Shown: positions 35,194 to 44,978 of the stretch, piece after piece
Layout: every line of letters begins with the position of its first letter
Numbering within the stretch: the first letter of the stretch is position 1
Program-made: the position numbers and the translations under genes
Origin: Paenibacillus shirakamiensis
Lineage (GTDB): Bacteria > Bacillota > Bacilli > Paenibacillales > Paenibacillaceae
Length of the DNA stretch: 64,000 nt
Assembly (NCBI RefSeq): GCF_017874255.1
Contig: NZ_JAGGLD010000006.1
Location: 121,947 to 185,946, forward strand
Direction: 5' to 3'
Notes under the pieces: generated by a model
What the model was told of the DNA's origin: nothing
Database searches by the model: none
Seen by the model: only the letters and a program-made list of their open reading frames with translations

Positions 35194-36105
35194 ATGGATT
35201 TTTTAATTGTTACGGCAACCGCTGGCAGTAAAGGGGAAGCAGAACGGTTTTATCGCCATATTCGCCGGAAAGTGAAGGGTTTATATAGAGATAAATCTGG
35301 TTTTGGGCTTCGCTATAATAGTGAGGAAGGGATTGCACGGGTTATCTTCGAGGGGGATGAGACTTCTTATGGCTTTGCCAAGCGTTCTATCGCTACTCGA
35401 GAAAAGGTTTCCCATGCTCTGGCGGAGTATGTCATCGAAGAGAAAGAAGTAGACATAATCAAACGGCTTATTTCCAAAGAATATGATGTAGCGGATACCA
35501 TTAAGCGAACTTCAATTGAGAACACCTGTATAAGGTTGCTAAGTTCTGAGGAAGAAGGTTCCGAGAACAGGCAACGACGCGTGAAACAATTGGCCTCACA
35601 GTTTCGCAACTTTATTGAAGAATATGCAATAATTCATGTCGAGGGCTTCCTCTCTTTTCGGATGAAGGAATATTTAGATAAAATTCGTGAGACTATTGAT
35701 TTTGCTGTTGAAGAATATATTCTCGACAAGCAGTATGAAGAATTTATCACATTGCTGCAATATTTTGTGCATTTTCAAGAGACTCAGATCCCTATTGTCC
35801 ACCTTATGCATAAAGGGGGCGGAGAATTCACAATAATTGATGATATGGGTACACCTATTGATGCCTCCCGAGTAGAAGGGGTCATTGCTCGGATGACAGA
35901 CCACGATTTAGAATTGGAAGATGTGATCGTCAGTTCTTTAATCACCTTGTCTCCGAAAAAAATTGTGATTCATACCCGGGATCCAGATATACAAATGATT
36001 TCAACGATTAGGCAGATTTTTGGAGACAAAATCGAAATGTGTGGTTACTGCCCGGAGTGTCGATTATATCTGAATGGGGAACGCAACCATGGTCATCACC
36101 AATGA
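35194..36105 (+). CDS. ytxC: Sporulation protein YtxC
   Basis: A 303-aa soluble protein matching YtxC in length and in its conserved C-terminus (SLITLSPKKIVIHTRDPDIQMISTIRQIFGDKIEMCGYCPEC). The middle (FRNFIEEYAIIHVEGFLSFRMKEYLDKIRETIDFAVEEYI) is the conserved helical core. In B. subtilis ytxC also lies directly upstream of thrS, as here. The family is tied to sporulation but its molecular role is not established. The terminal CGYCPEC may bind metal. Confidence 0.88.
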   Translation: MDFLIVTATAGSKGEAERFYRHIRRKVKGLYRDKSGFGLRYNSEEGIARVIFEGDETSYGFAKRSIATREKVSHALAEYVIEEKEVDIIKRLISKEYDVADTIKRTSIENTCIRLLSSEEEGSENRQRRVKQLASQFRNFIEEYAIIHVEGFLSFRMKEYLDKIRETIDFAVEEYILDKQYEEFITLLQYFVHFQETQIPIVHLMHKGGGEFTIIDDMGTPIDASRVEGVIARMTDHDLELEDVIVSSLITLSPKKIVIHTRDPDIQMISTIRQIFGDKIEMCGYCPECRLYLNGERNHGHHQ

Positions 36106-36239
36106 AGCAAGAAATGACTTCATATCAGGGAATTTCTTATACACTTCTTGACGCTGGCAGTAGGGCAGGGATATAATAGCAAGAGATTTAATGTTCAATG
36201 AATAAGTAAAATCAAATGTAAATGAATAGCTCGGACAAA

Positions 36240-36512
36240 GATAACAATTTATGATAATGAACCGCTTCAGAGAGAGGAACCATGGCTGAGATTTCCTCCG
36301 GATTCAATCTAGATTTACCCCTTTGTAGCTGCGTTTCTGAACCTGCTGGTCGATTCGGCTAGTTAATGTAAGTAAGAACCGCCGGACACATCTCCGTTAG
36401 AAGATGCTTAATGAAGGACTATACGTTGCACATTCGGCAAAGTACAGTCAAATTAGGGTGGAACCACGGGTATAACACTCGTCCCTTTCCGGGGATGGGT
36501 GTTTTTTTGTTG
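36240..36512 (+). ncRNA. T-box leader of thrS
   Basis: The T-box sequence AGGGTGGAACCACGG lies at 36455-36469 and is preceded by a long structured leader including the CTCCGTTA element. A terminator (ACACTCGTCCC...GGGGATGGGTGT then TTTTTTT, 36475-36512) follows. Uncharged tRNA-Thr should stabilise the antiterminator and allow thrS expression. I could not place the specifier codon with certainty. Confidence 0.92.
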
Positions 36513-36563
36513 CGTTCGTTTTAGATTCGTATCCAAAATTAATTAGTAGGGGTGTGACATTAC

Positions 36564-38501
36564 ATGGCAGTATCTATTTCTTTACCAGATGGTTCTGTAC
36601 GCGAATATGCAGAGGGCAGCACGTTCGAAGACGTTGCAGCGTCCATTAGCAGTGGACTTCGTAAAAATGCTGTGGGTGGTAAGTTAAACGGACAGGTCGT
36701 TGACTTAAGTACGAAGCTTGAAGAAGGGGCTAAAATTGAGATTATAACCCTCGATTCAGCCGACGGGCTTGAGATGATGCGCCATAGTTCCGCACATTTA
36801 CTTGCTCAAGCTGTGAAGCGCCTTTTTGGTAATCAAGAAGTGAAGCTAGGAATTGGGCCAGTCATTGAAGATGGTTTCTATTATGATATGGATTTGGAAC
36901 ATGCACTGAATCCTGAAGATCTCCAGAAGATTGAAAAGGAGATGGAGCGAATTATTGGGGAGAATTTGCCCATTACTCGCCGCGAAGTGAGCCGTCAAGA
37001 AGCGTTGGAGATTTTTGAGAAGTTAGAAGATCCTTACAAAGTGGAACTAATTCGTGACTTGCCAGAAGATAGCATCATCACTATATATGATCAAGGGGAA
37101 TTCTTTGACCTTTGCCGGGGTCCTCATGTCCCTTCCACAGGCAAGATTAAAGTATTCAAATTACTTAGTGTGGCTGGTGCCTACTGGCGCGGGAACAGTA
37201 AGAACAAAATGCTACAGCGGATCTACGGTACAGCTTTTGTCAAGAAAGCCGAACTGGATAATTATCTACACCTATTAGAAGAAGCGAAAAAACGCGATCA
37301 CCGTAAACTGGGTAAAGAGCTGAAAATCTTCACCTTCTCTAACCTTGTAGGACAAGGTCTGCCGATTTGGCTTCCAAATGGGGCTAAGCTTCGTCGTACT
37401 TTGGAGCGTTATATTGTTGACCTGGAAGAACGTCTTGGATATCAGCACGTCTACACCCCTATTATGGGAAATGTAGAATTGTATAAGACTTCCGGTCACT
37501 GGGAGCATTACCAAGAGGATATGTTCCCTAAAATGGTGCTGGATAATGAAGAATTGGTGCTTCGTCCGATGAACTGTCCACACCATATGATGGTCTATAA
37601 GAGTGATATGCGTTCGTACCGGGATCTTCCAATACGTATTGCAGAACTTGGAACGATGCATCGTTATGAAATGTCCGGCGCCTTAACAGGGCTACATCGT
37701 GTACGAGCTATGACACTAAATGATGCCCATATTTTCTGTCGTCCCGATCAGATTAAGGAAGAGTTCGCACGCGTTATTCGACTTATTCAGCATGTATATG
37801 AAGATTTCGGCATTCGTGACTATCGCTTCCGCCTGTCTTATCGCGACCCAGAAGATACGGAGAAGTACTTCCAGAACGATGAGATGTGGGAAATGTCTCA
37901 AACGATGCTGCGTGAAGTTGTGGAATCGCTGGACATTCCGTTCTTTGAAGCTGACGGCGAAGCAGCATTCTACGGACCAAAGCTGGATGTACAAATCAAG
38001 ACTGCCCTTGGAAAAGAAGAGACACTTTCTACCGTACAGCTGGACTTCCTTTTGCCAGAGCGGTTTGAACTGGAGTATGTAGGCGACGACGGATTAAAAC
38101 ACCGTCCGGTGGTCATTCACCGCGGCATTATCAGTACCATGGAACGGATGACAGCATTCCTGTTAGAGAATTTTGCAGGATCTCTTCCGCTGTGGTTGTC
38201 CCCTGTACAGGCTAAAGTAATTCCGGTATCTACGGCATTTGATGACTATGCTCGAGAAGTTGTAGAGCAATTGCAAGCTGCGGGCATTCGAGTTGAGGCA
38301 GATCTCCGCAATGAGAAATTGGGCTATAAAATTCGTGAAGCGCAGTTGGAGAAATCGCCTTACATGTTCATCATCGGAGAGAACGAGAAGAGTAGCGGTT
38401 CCGTATCTATTCGTAAACGTGCTGAAGGCGACTTGGGAGCCAAATCTCTACAAGAAACCATTGCTCTACTGCAGGATGAAATTAAAAATCACGTCATTTA
38501 G
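36564..38501 (+). CDS. thrS: Threonyl-tRNA synthetase
   Basis: Charges tRNA-Thr. All domains are present over 645 aa: TGS (residues 1-62), editing domain with [16 protein letters not shown] and the second metal-like site near [13 protein letters not shown], class II catalytic core with [12 protein letters not shown] (zinc Cys) and [20 protein letters not shown] (motif 2), [19 protein letters not shown] (motif 3), and the anticodon-binding domain from ~540. Start after GGGGTGTGAC. Controlled by the upstream T-box. Confidence 0.98.
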   Translation: MAVSISLPDGSVREYAEGSTFEDVAASISSGLRKNAVGGKLNGQVVDLSTKLEEGAKIEIITLDSADGLEMMRHSSAHLLAQAVKRLFGNQEVKLGIGPVIEDGFYYDMDLEHALNPEDLQKIEKEMERIIGENLPITRREVSRQEALEIFEKLEDPYKVELIRDLPEDSIITIYDQGEFFDLCRGPHVPSTGKIKVFKLLSVAGAYWRGNSKNKMLQRIYGTAFVKKAELDNYLHLLEEAKKRDHRKLGKELKIFTFSNLVGQGLPIWLPNGAKLRRTLERYIVDLEERLGYQHVYTPIMGNVELYKTSGHWEHYQEDMFPKMVLDNEELVLRPMNCPHHMMVYKSDMRSYRDLPIRIAELGTMHRYEMSGALTGLHRVRAMTLNDAHIFCRPDQIKEEFARVIRLIQHVYEDFGIRDYRFRLSYRDPEDTEKYFQNDEMWEMSQTMLREVVESLDIPFFEADGEAAFYGPKLDVQIKTALGKEETLSTVQLDFLLPERFELEYVGDDGLKHRPVVIHRGIISTMERMTAFLLENFAGSLPLWLSPVQAKVIPVSTAFDDYAREVVEQLQAAGIRVEADLRNEKLGYKIREAQLEKSPYMFIIGENEKSSGSVSIRKRAEGDLGAKSLQETIALLQDEIKNHVI

Positions 38502-38553
38502 TATATAATGCGGCGCATGTGGAGAACCTTCGGATAAGGGGGAGGTTTTCTAT

Positions 38554-39339
38554 ATGCGCTATTTTAATAATTGGCAGCGATGGACGATTACACTTACAGT
38601 GTTCATCTATCTTAGTCTGGGACTAACCGCCGCACCAATAGATGCAGCTGGATTAGAAGAGAGACCTGCATCATTGTTAACTATGATCATAGACAGAGCT
38701 TATGAATATACAGATAAGTTTAATAAACAGCATCCTAAAGACCCTAATAAAAAACCTCAGCACGTTACCATACCAGCTAAAACAAAACTCACGACTTTAC
38801 TTCCGTCTCCACTTCTAGCTTATTGGGAGCCAGGTGCGCATCAACCGAAGAAACCGTTCAACCAAAATTTATTAGAGAAACCCAATACTCATGTTACTGC
38901 ACCTAGCCGTACACGAGTTATTCGCGCGGTCTCTGTTATGGCAACGGGCTACACCGCAGGTTATGAATCCACAGGGAAGAATAAGAACCATCCTTCTTAC
39001 GGAATTACTTACTCAGGTGTGAAGGTGCGAAGAGATAAGCAGACGGTATCCACCATTGCTGCGGACTTGAAGGTGTTTCCATTAGGGACTATTTTGTATA
39101 TTCCAGGCTATGGTTACGGGGTCGTAGCGGACAAAGGATCTGCAATCAAGGGACAAAAAATAGACCTCTATTTTTCTACAATTAAGCAAGTGTATAAAGA
39201 GTGGGGAAAAAAGAAGGTTACCGTGCAAGTCGTCAAACGAGGTCAAGGTAAATTGACGGAATCGATGTTACAAGAACTCGGACAAGTCATGCAAGTGAAT
39301 AAGGAAATACCCCTAGACGTTTGGGACAAAACAATTTGA
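38554..39339 (+). CDS. Secreted 3D-domain protein
   Basis: Residues ~10-32 form a cleavable signal peptide ending near IDAAG. A Lys/Pro-rich linker follows. The C-terminal 3D domain (residues ~128-225) reads [29 protein letters not shown], then [40 protein letters not shown], containing the three conserved Asp of the 3D barrel. Such proteins are related to lytic transglycosylases and stationary-phase cell-wall factors. It lacks the LysM repeats often found with this domain. Own ribosome binding site (GGGGGAGG) and terminator. Confidence 0.88.
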   Translation: MRYFNNWQRWTITLTVFIYLSLGLTAAPIDAAGLEERPASLLTMIIDRAYEYTDKFNKQHPKDPNKKPQHVTIPAKTKLTTLLPSPLLAYWEPGAHQPKKPFNQNLLEKPNTHVTAPSRTRVIRAVSVMATGYTAGYESTGKNKNHPSYGITYSGVKVRRDKQTVSTIAADLKVFPLGTILYIPGYGYGVVADKGSAIKGQKIDLYFSTIKQVYKEWGKKKVTVQVVKRGQGKLTESMLQELGQVMQVNKEIPLDVWDKTI

Positions 39340-39350
39340 TCATCTATATA

Positions 39351-39390
39351 AAAGAGCTTGCTATCCCCTTTTCGGATACAAGCTCTTTTT
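39351..39390 (+). terminator. Rho-independent terminator after 3D-domain gene
   Basis: AAGAGCTTG and CAAGCTCTT arms followed by TTTTT. Confidence 0.85.
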
Positions 39391-39475
39391 GCATGTATAA
39401 ATAATGTGCAGAAATCCATACTATACACGGGGCACGAGATACCTCCCCGCAGAAAGCACAAGGAGGTGAGAACTA

Positions 39476-39622
39476 ATGCCGAAGAACAATCAAGAAGGAC
39501 AAAAAGTCCAAGATAACTACAAGACACCGAACGAGAAGTATAACGCTGAGTTTGCTGAAGAAAGCCAACCTACACAAGGTGGCCGTAAATCAAACGCTTC
39601 TACGAATAACCAAAGTAAATAG
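39476..39622 (+). CDS. Small hydrophilic protein, 48 aa, gamma-SASP-like
   Basis: ATG at 39476 follows AAGGAGGTGAG, an ideal site, and the gene has its own terminator, so I regard it as real. The product is wholly hydrophilic, rich in Asn, Gln, Lys, Glu and Ser, with no Cys or Trp. The segment KYNAEFAEES recalls the F/Y-G/N-T-E-F-A-S-E repeat of gamma-type small acid-soluble spore proteins, where the germination protease cuts. Only one such unit is present, so the assignment is tentative. Confidence 0.65.
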   Translation: MPKNNQEGQKVQDNYKTPNEKYNAEFAEESQPTQGGRKSNASTNNQSK

Positions 39623-39631
39623 TTCAATTAA

Positions 39632-39667
39632 AAGCTGTCCCAACTTTTAAAGTTGGGGCAGTTTTTT
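39632..39667 (+). terminator. Terminator after small SASP-like gene
   Basis: CTGTCCCAACTTT and AAAGTTGGGGCAG arms, then TTTTTT. Confidence 0.88.
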
Positions 39668-39805
39668 GTACAAACCTTGTTTACCAAAATTAGAGTACAT
39701 CTCTAGACCGAGAAGAGTTCAATCCTCCGCCGCTGTTGTTACTTTTGTGAATCGTGTACACTTGGGACATATAGAGGAAGTATACATCGTTTGGAGGAGT
39801 TTTAA

Positions 39806-40753
39806 ATGAACAATAATTTTAATAAGAGATATGTGGGTGGATTTGTTCTTATAGGACTTGGAGTCCTCTTTCTTCTGAATCAATTAGGATATGCTAGCGT
39901 TAGTATTGGAGAATTAATTCGTACATATTGGCCTGTTTTTCTAATTTTAGCGGGAGGTTCACAGCTTGGGGGGAAATATGGTTCCAGTTCTTTTGGCGGC
40001 CTCGTTTTAATTGTACTCGGGTTTTATTTCCTTGGAAGAAATTTAGACTTCATTGACGTGAATCCCTCTGAGTTCTTTAGATTTTTTGGTCCCGCGGCCT
40101 TGATTGTAGGTGGACTTTATGTATTATTTAAGCCTCGAAGAACGCGTAGACGGCACCAGGCTAGAAGAAAAGAAAGAAATATACAACCTCCAACGCCGCC
40201 TCATCCACCACAACATATGTTCCATCCGGAGATGACATCTTCACTTGATGAAGCATTCAGTCACTTAGAGTCTAGACAGCAGGAGCCAATACAACAAGAG
40301 CCAATACAACAAGAGCCCCAGACTTCTACGTATTCATCTGCTAACAGGCAGCATGCTACATTCGATCATCAAGATATGGCGAATACCGCAGGCTTTATAG
40401 GCGATGTTCATTTAGGAAAAGACTATTTTCAGCTTAAACCCTCTAACATATCTCATTTTATAGGGGACACTATTATTGATCTAACGAAAGCTCAAATTCC
40501 ATATGGTGAGACTGTGATTCATGTCTCTGCTTTCATTGGAGATGTGAAAGTGTTCATGCCGGAAGACATGGATATCGGGATTACGGTCTCTTCTAATTCT
40601 TTTGTAGGGGATATGAAAATTCTCAACGATAAACAAGGAGGATTCCTAAGTAAAGTTCAATCGAGTACACCCAATTACAATGAAGCTGGCCGTAAAGTCA
40701 AATTGGTGGTTAGTATCTTCATTGGTGATGTGCGTGTCAATATGGTGGGCTGA
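39806..40753 (+). CDS. liaF: LiaF-family envelope-stress membrane protein
   Basis: A 315-aa protein with four N-terminal membrane helices (residues ~8-125; GGFVLIGLGVLFLLNQLGY, YWPVFLILAGG, GGLVLIVLGFYFLG, FGPAALIVGGLYVLF), a basic RRTRRR stretch, a Pro/Gln-rich linker, and a C-terminal beta domain with repeated F-I/V-G-D units (GFIGDV, HFIGDT, AFIGDV, SFVGDM, IFIGDV). The linker contains QQEPIQ repeats from a 15-base tandem duplication. LiaF inhibits LiaRS in Bacillus until cell-wall antibiotics act. Followed by liaS after two bases. Confidence 0.9.
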   Translation: MNNNFNKRYVGGFVLIGLGVLFLLNQLGYASVSIGELIRTYWPVFLILAGGSQLGGKYGSSSFGGLVLIVLGFYFLGRNLDFIDVNPSEFFRFFGPAALIVGGLYVLFKPRRTRRRHQARRKERNIQPPTPPHPPQHMFHPEMTSSLDEAFSHLESRQQEPIQQEPIQQEPQTSTYSSANRQHATFDHQDMANTAGFIGDVHLGKDYFQLKPSNISHFIGDTIIDLTKAQIPYGETVIHVSAFIGDVKVFMPEDMDIGITVSSNSFVGDMKILNDKQGGFLSKVQSSTPNYNEAGRKVKLVVSIFIGDVRVNMVG

Positions 40754-40755
40754 TA

Positions 40756-41808
40756 ATGGTCGTATTACGTTTGCTTAAAAACACAAAGTGGGAGCTGCTT
40801 CTTTATTTTTTGCTAACCGGCAGTATGACTGCAGTGGCTCTCTATGTTGGATCGGAATCTGGTTATATTGAAGTGAAGGACTCACGCATGTGGGTCTATT
40901 ATGTACTAGGCATTGTGTTGTTCACTGTAATTATCGGTTATATAACTGGTCAGCGCATCCAGGGAAGGATTGATTTACTTCATCTTAATATGCTTCAAGT
41001 AGCCAAAGGCAACCTCCATGTTCGTATCCCATCTACCCCGGATCAGACATTTGCAGGCGTGTATTCGGAATTTAACAACATGATTGAAGAAGTAGAGCAG
41101 AAAATGAGACTTCTTCAGCAGCTAGGTGAGCAGGAAGTGACGGAGAAAGTCCAGTTGGAAGAGCGAGTTGTGCTTGAAGAAAGGCGCCGCATGGCTAGAG
41201 ATTTGCATGATACAGTAAGCCAGCAGCTTTTTGCAATTCACATGGCAGCATCTTCTTTACCCAAAGTGCTTCAAGTCAACCCTAGTCGAGCAGACGAGGT
41301 TATGCAGCAGCTAATTCAGATGTCCACCGCTGCACAGAAGCAAATGAGAGCCCTTATTGCTCAGCTAAGGCCGATGGAGCTTGAAGGCAAGACATTATCT
41401 GAGGGTTTAGATGCATGGTTTCCAGACTATTGCCGCCAAAATAATCTCAAGGGTATCAAGGAGATGGATTTGCACGGGGAACTTACGGAAGCTAAAGAAT
41501 ACCAATTGTTCCTTATGATTCAAGAGGCTATGGCCAATATAGTGAAGCATGCGAATGCTAATGTGGTAAGTCTTTCTTTAAGGGAGAATCCGCATCAAGT
41601 GGTATTGAGCGTGAGCGATGATGGACAAGGATTTAATCCTTCTAAGGATCAGCGACAAGGTTCTTATGGACTAACCACAATGCGAGAGAGAGCGGAGAAA
41701 TTAGGGGGACAAGTCGAAATTATTAGCAAGCTTGGAGCTGGAACGACCATTCGTGTCCATATCCCCAAATTTGAAGAAGAGAAGAGGGAGATCGAAGGTG
41801 AACAGTGA
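40756..41808 (+). CDS. liaS: LiaS-type sensor histidine kinase
   Basis: A 350-aa NarL/DesK-class kinase: two membrane helices with a very short outside loop (~residues 12-70), HAMP linker, HisKA_3 phosphoacceptor in RRRMARDLHDTVSQQLFAIHM, and ATPase motifs EAMANIVKHANA (N box) and VSDDGQGF (G1). Such intramembrane sensors detect envelope stress with LiaF. It overlaps liaR by 11 bases. Confidence 0.92.
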   Translation: MVVLRLLKNTKWELLLYFLLTGSMTAVALYVGSESGYIEVKDSRMWVYYVLGIVLFTVIIGYITGQRIQGRIDLLHLNMLQVAKGNLHVRIPSTPDQTFAGVYSEFNNMIEEVEQKMRLLQQLGEQEVTEKVQLEERVVLEERRRMARDLHDTVSQQLFAIHMAASSLPKVLQVNPSRADEVMQQLIQMSTAAQKQMRALIAQLRPMELEGKTLSEGLDAWFPDYCRQNNLKGIKEMDLHGELTEAKEYQLFLMIQEAMANIVKHANANVVSLSLRENPHQVVLSVSDDGQGFNPSKDQRQGSYGLTTMRERAEKLGGQVEIISKLGAGTTIRVHIPKFEEEKREIEGEQ

Positions 41809-42445
41809 GACTATTAAAGTATTAATAGCTGACGATCATGACATGGTGAGGATGGGGCTCAAAACTTATTTAATGCTTGATTCTAGATTTGAAGTCATAG
41901 CTGAAGCTCATAATGGTAGACATGTGTTAGAACTTTTGGATCAAGGTGACAGGCCGGACATCATTTTAATGGATCTCATGATGCCTATTATGAATGGTGC
42001 AGAAGCTTCCGAGGCTGTTCTTTTGAAGTATCCTCAGATGAAGATTGTGATCTTAACGAGTTTTTTAGAAGATGATTTGGTGGTTAGAGCGATTGAAGCA
42101 GGTGCCGTAAGTTATGTACTTAAGACAGTATCCGCAGAAGAGTTAATCTATGCTCTACAAGGTGCTTATCGAGGAATGCCGGTGATGACAGCGGATGTCT
42201 CGCAAGCCCTGACCCGGGGGTTACGTCAACGAACACTACAACAAGACCATTCAGGACTCACTGAGCGAGAGAGAGAGGTTCTGTTGCTCATAGCCGAAGG
42301 CAAGAGTAATAAAGATATTGGTGAAGAACTACATATTAGCATCAAGACCGTTAAGACTCATGTAAGTAATTTGTTAATGAAATGTGAGCTGGAGGACCGT
42401 ACACAGCTTGCTATTTTTGCGCATCGCCAAGGTTGGATGTCATAG
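41798..42445 (+). CDS. liaR: LiaR-type response regulator (NarL/LuxR family)
   Basis: I start it at GTG 41798, after GGGAGATCGAAG and inside the liaS end, since the open frame upstream is liaS sequence. Receiver: LIADDHDMVRMG, phospho-Asp in IILMDLMMP, and LKTVSAEEL. C-terminal LuxR helix-turn-helix: LTEREREVLLLIAEGKSNKDIGEELHISIKTVKTHVSNLLMK. Activates genes of the cell-envelope stress response. Last gene of the liaFSR operon. Confidence 0.93.
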   Translation: MNSETIKVLIADDHDMVRMGLKTYLMLDSRFEVIAEAHNGRHVLELLDQGDRPDIILMDLMMPIMNGAEASEAVLLKYPQMKIVILTSFLEDDLVVRAIEAGAVSYVLKTVSAEELIYALQGAYRGMPVMTADVSQALTRGLRQRTLQQDHSGLTEREREVLLLIAEGKSNKDIGEELHISIKTVKTHVSNLLMKCELEDRTQLAIFAHRQGWMS

Positions 42446-42571
42446 ACTCTAGCTTGTCCAAAGGTTTATCTCCTTTTTAATTGTTTTTAAGGTACATTTA
42501 AGGTTTATAGTACACAATAAGAACAAGTAAACATACATCCCTTACAGATGTGGGATTTAGGAGGATGAACG

Positions 42572-44194
42572 ATGGACGATCAAAAGAATAGACCAGGACA
42601 AAACTTTGGGGATGATAGCAATCGAGACAATAATTCGCAGCAACCCAATGAGTCGGGATCATCATATTATTATTCATATGGACCATTTCAATCTTATGGT
42701 AAAGACAATGAAGAAGGGAACCGAATTCCCTCATCGGATAGAAGCACCGAGGATGTAGAGATTACACCTCCGCCCTCTGTACGTCCTTTATCCTCTCCTT
42801 ACGCGCTGCACGCTAATGCGGATCAAGGAAATGGTAACGGCTCCTCTGGACAGGGCAATAACAAAGGTAATGGCAACTGGCAATATAATAAAAAGCCGAA
42901 ATCATCGGTCAAATCCGTGATTGCAGGCGCACTCGCAGGTATGCTCATTCTAACTGGGGCTATGGTTTTCTCAGATCGAGAGAATCTATTCACACCTGAT
43001 CAGGCAGCGGTAAGCTCTGTTCCAGCTAGCACGCAGATTAACGATTCAGAGAAGACCAATCAATCTTCGAAGACATCTCAAGCCGTTCTTCCGATTACGA
43101 ATGCTAATGATGTAAGTAACGTTGTTGATCTCGCAGGAAAAGCTGTGGTTAAAATTGAGACGTTAGTGAAATCAAGCAAACAAAGTCAAAGCACTAATAA
43201 TAGTACCGATCCGTTTAATCAATTTTTCTTCGGTGGAGATGATAGTAGTACCTATGGGAACGGTAGTGGTGGACAGAATAACCAAGGTAACTCGGGTTCG
43301 GGAAGTTCAGGATCATCCGATCAGTTGGTTCCAACAGGCCTAGGTTCAGGATTTGTGTTTGATAAAACAGGCTATATTCTTACGAATGAACATGTAGTGC
43401 ATAATGCAGATGTCGTTCAGGTTACTGTGCAAGGAACGAACAAGCCTTATGAAGCCAAGGTGCTGGGTACGAGCTACGATCTGGATTTGGCCGTTCTAAA
43501 AATAGAAGGTAGCAATTTCCCATCGATTTCGCTCGGAAGTTCAGATAATACTAAAGTAGGCCAATGGCTTGTAGCGATCGGTAACCCACAAGGTTTTGAT
43601 CACTCTGTTACGGCAGGGGTACTTAGCTCCAAAGGCCGTGAAATTACGATTGCCGGTGAGAACGGAGAGAAAGATCGAAAGTATGAGAATTTGTTACAGA
43701 CCGACGCTTCCATTAACCCAGGTAACTCAGGGGGACCTCTACTTAATCTAAATGGTGAAGTAATTGGGATCAATGTAGCTGTTAGTGAGAATTCTCAAGG
43801 GATTGGCTTTGCGATTCCTACGAGTACGATCAAAGAAGTACTAGAGAAGTTGAAGAAAAATGAAGCGATTCCTCAAAAGGCCGTTCCGTTTATCGGTGCA
43901 TCTCTCATGACGTTGACGGACGAAGTAGCCAAACAAATGGGTACCAATGTAAAAGAAGGTTCCGTCGTTTCCGAGATCGTCTTCAAATCACCAGCCTACA
44001 AAGCAGATCTTCGCCCGTATGATATTATTACAGGTGCCGATGGGAAGGACTATGCAACCAAAGAAGATTTGATTGCATACATCCAGACGCATAAAGTTGG
44101 GGATGCCGTCAAATTGAATGTGGTTCGTAATGACAGTAAAATTGAAGTAAGTGTAACCATAGGCAACAAAAATGACTTCAAAAGTGTTCAGTAA
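42572..44194 (+). CDS. htrA: Membrane-anchored HtrA/DegP-family serine protease
   Basis: A 540-aa protein with an unusually long (~110 residues) Asn/Gln/Ser-rich cytoplasmic tail, one membrane helix (residues ~115-133) and an S1C protease domain. Catalytic residues: His274 (ILTNEHVVHN), Asp305 (LDLAVLK) and Ser386 (NPGNSGGPL). One PDZ domain follows (residues ~435-530). A Gly/Ser/Asn-rich loop at ~205-250 precedes the protease core. Degrades or refolds misfolded exported proteins. A two-component system follows 90 bases later, recalling CssRS control of htrA in B. subtilis. Confidence 0.95.
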   Translation: MDDQKNRPGQNFGDDSNRDNNSQQPNESGSSYYYSYGPFQSYGKDNEEGNRIPSSDRSTEDVEITPPPSVRPLSSPYALHANADQGNGNGSSGQGNNKGNGNWQYNKKPKSSVKSVIAGALAGMLILTGAMVFSDRENLFTPDQAAVSSVPASTQINDSEKTNQSSKTSQAVLPITNANDVSNVVDLAGKAVVKIETLVKSSKQSQSTNNSTDPFNQFFFGGDDSSTYGNGSGGQNNQGNSGSGSSGSSDQLVPTGLGSGFVFDKTGYILTNEHVVHNADVVQVTVQGTNKPYEAKVLGTSYDLDLAVLKIEGSNFPSISLGSSDNTKVGQWLVAIGNPQGFDHSVTAGVLSSKGREITIAGENGEKDRKYENLLQTDASINPGNSGGPLLNLNGEVIGINVAVSENSQGIGFAIPTSTIKEVLEKLKKNEAIPQKAVPFIGASLMTLTDEVAKQMGTNVKEGSVVSEIVFKSPAYKADLRPYDIITGADGKDYATKEDLIAYIQTHKVGDAVKLNVVRNDSKIEVSVTIGNKNDFKSVQ

Positions 44195-44286
44195 GCAGTA
44201 GATTTGAACGATATAAGGGTGCGGTGGCAGAAGCGGCAGGGGTCTCCCCTTCCGCTTCTTGTTATGAAGAAGAGGGAGCGGTGTTC

Positions 44287-44976
44287 ATGAGATCAGGAAT
44301 TCTCATCATAGATGACGATGAAAAAATAATATCGATGTTACGTAGAGGACTAGCTTTTGAAGGTTATGATGTATATTCCGCTCATAATGGGGCCGAGGGG
44401 CTTCAAATGATGTTATCTGCTGACCCGGATCTAGTTGTGCTGGATATTATGATGCCTCAGGTGGACGGATTCGAAGTTTGTCGCCGTCTACGTGAAGGGG
44501 GAAGTACCGTTCCCATACTGATGCTGACTGCAAAAGATGAAGTGGAGAACCGGGTGAGAGGTCTAGATATGGGCGCAGACGATTATCTGGTAAAACCATT
44601 TGCACTTGAGGAACTATTGGCAAGAGTCAGAGCCTTATTACGAAGAAAAGAATCGGCATCTGAAGGCGATTCGCAGCGTCTAATGTTCGAGGATATTGTT
44701 CTTGACTACGATTCTAGAGAAGTGTTGCGAAGTGGAATTAGACTTGAGCTCACGGCCAAAGAATTTGAACTCCTTTATCTCTTTTTGCAGAATCCCAAAC
44801 GCCTTTTAACCCGTGATGTCATTATGGACAAGATCTGGGGTTATGATTATAGTGGTGAATCGAATGTATTGGAAGTCTATATTGCTATGCTTAGGCAAAA
44901 GACAGAAGAGCATGGAGGCAAGCGCATTATTCAGACCATCCGCGGTGCAGGTTATATATTGAGAGGGGATTCCTAA
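44287..44976 (+). CDS. OmpR-family response regulator (CssR-like context)
   Basis: A 229-aa regulator starting at 44287 after GAGGGAGCGG. Receiver domain: GILIIDDDEKI, phospho-Asp in VVLDIMMPQVDG, Thr in LMLTAKDEVENRV, Lys in DYLVKPFALEEL. Winged helix: LTAKEFELLYLFLQNPKRLLTRDVIMDKIWGYDYSGESNVLEVYI...IRGAGYIL. Translationally close to the downstream kinase (2-base gap). Location after htrA suggests it controls secretion stress, but this rests on gene order alone. Confidence 0.92.
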   Translation: MRSGILIIDDDEKIISMLRRGLAFEGYDVYSAHNGAEGLQMMLSADPDLVVLDIMMPQVDGFEVCRRLREGGSTVPILMLTAKDEVENRVRGLDMGADDYLVKPFALEELLARVRALLRRKESASEGDSQRLMFEDIVLDYDSREVLRSGIRLELTAKEFELLYLFLQNPKRLLTRDVIMDKIWGYDYSGESNVLEVYIAMLRQKTEEHGGKRIIQTIRGAGYILRGDS

Positions 44977-44978
44977 AT

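Noticed and set aside
37720..38082. Plus- and minus-strand ORFs of 90-120 codons inside thrS
   Set aside because: They are shadows of thrS, whose own frame is continuous and carries all domains.
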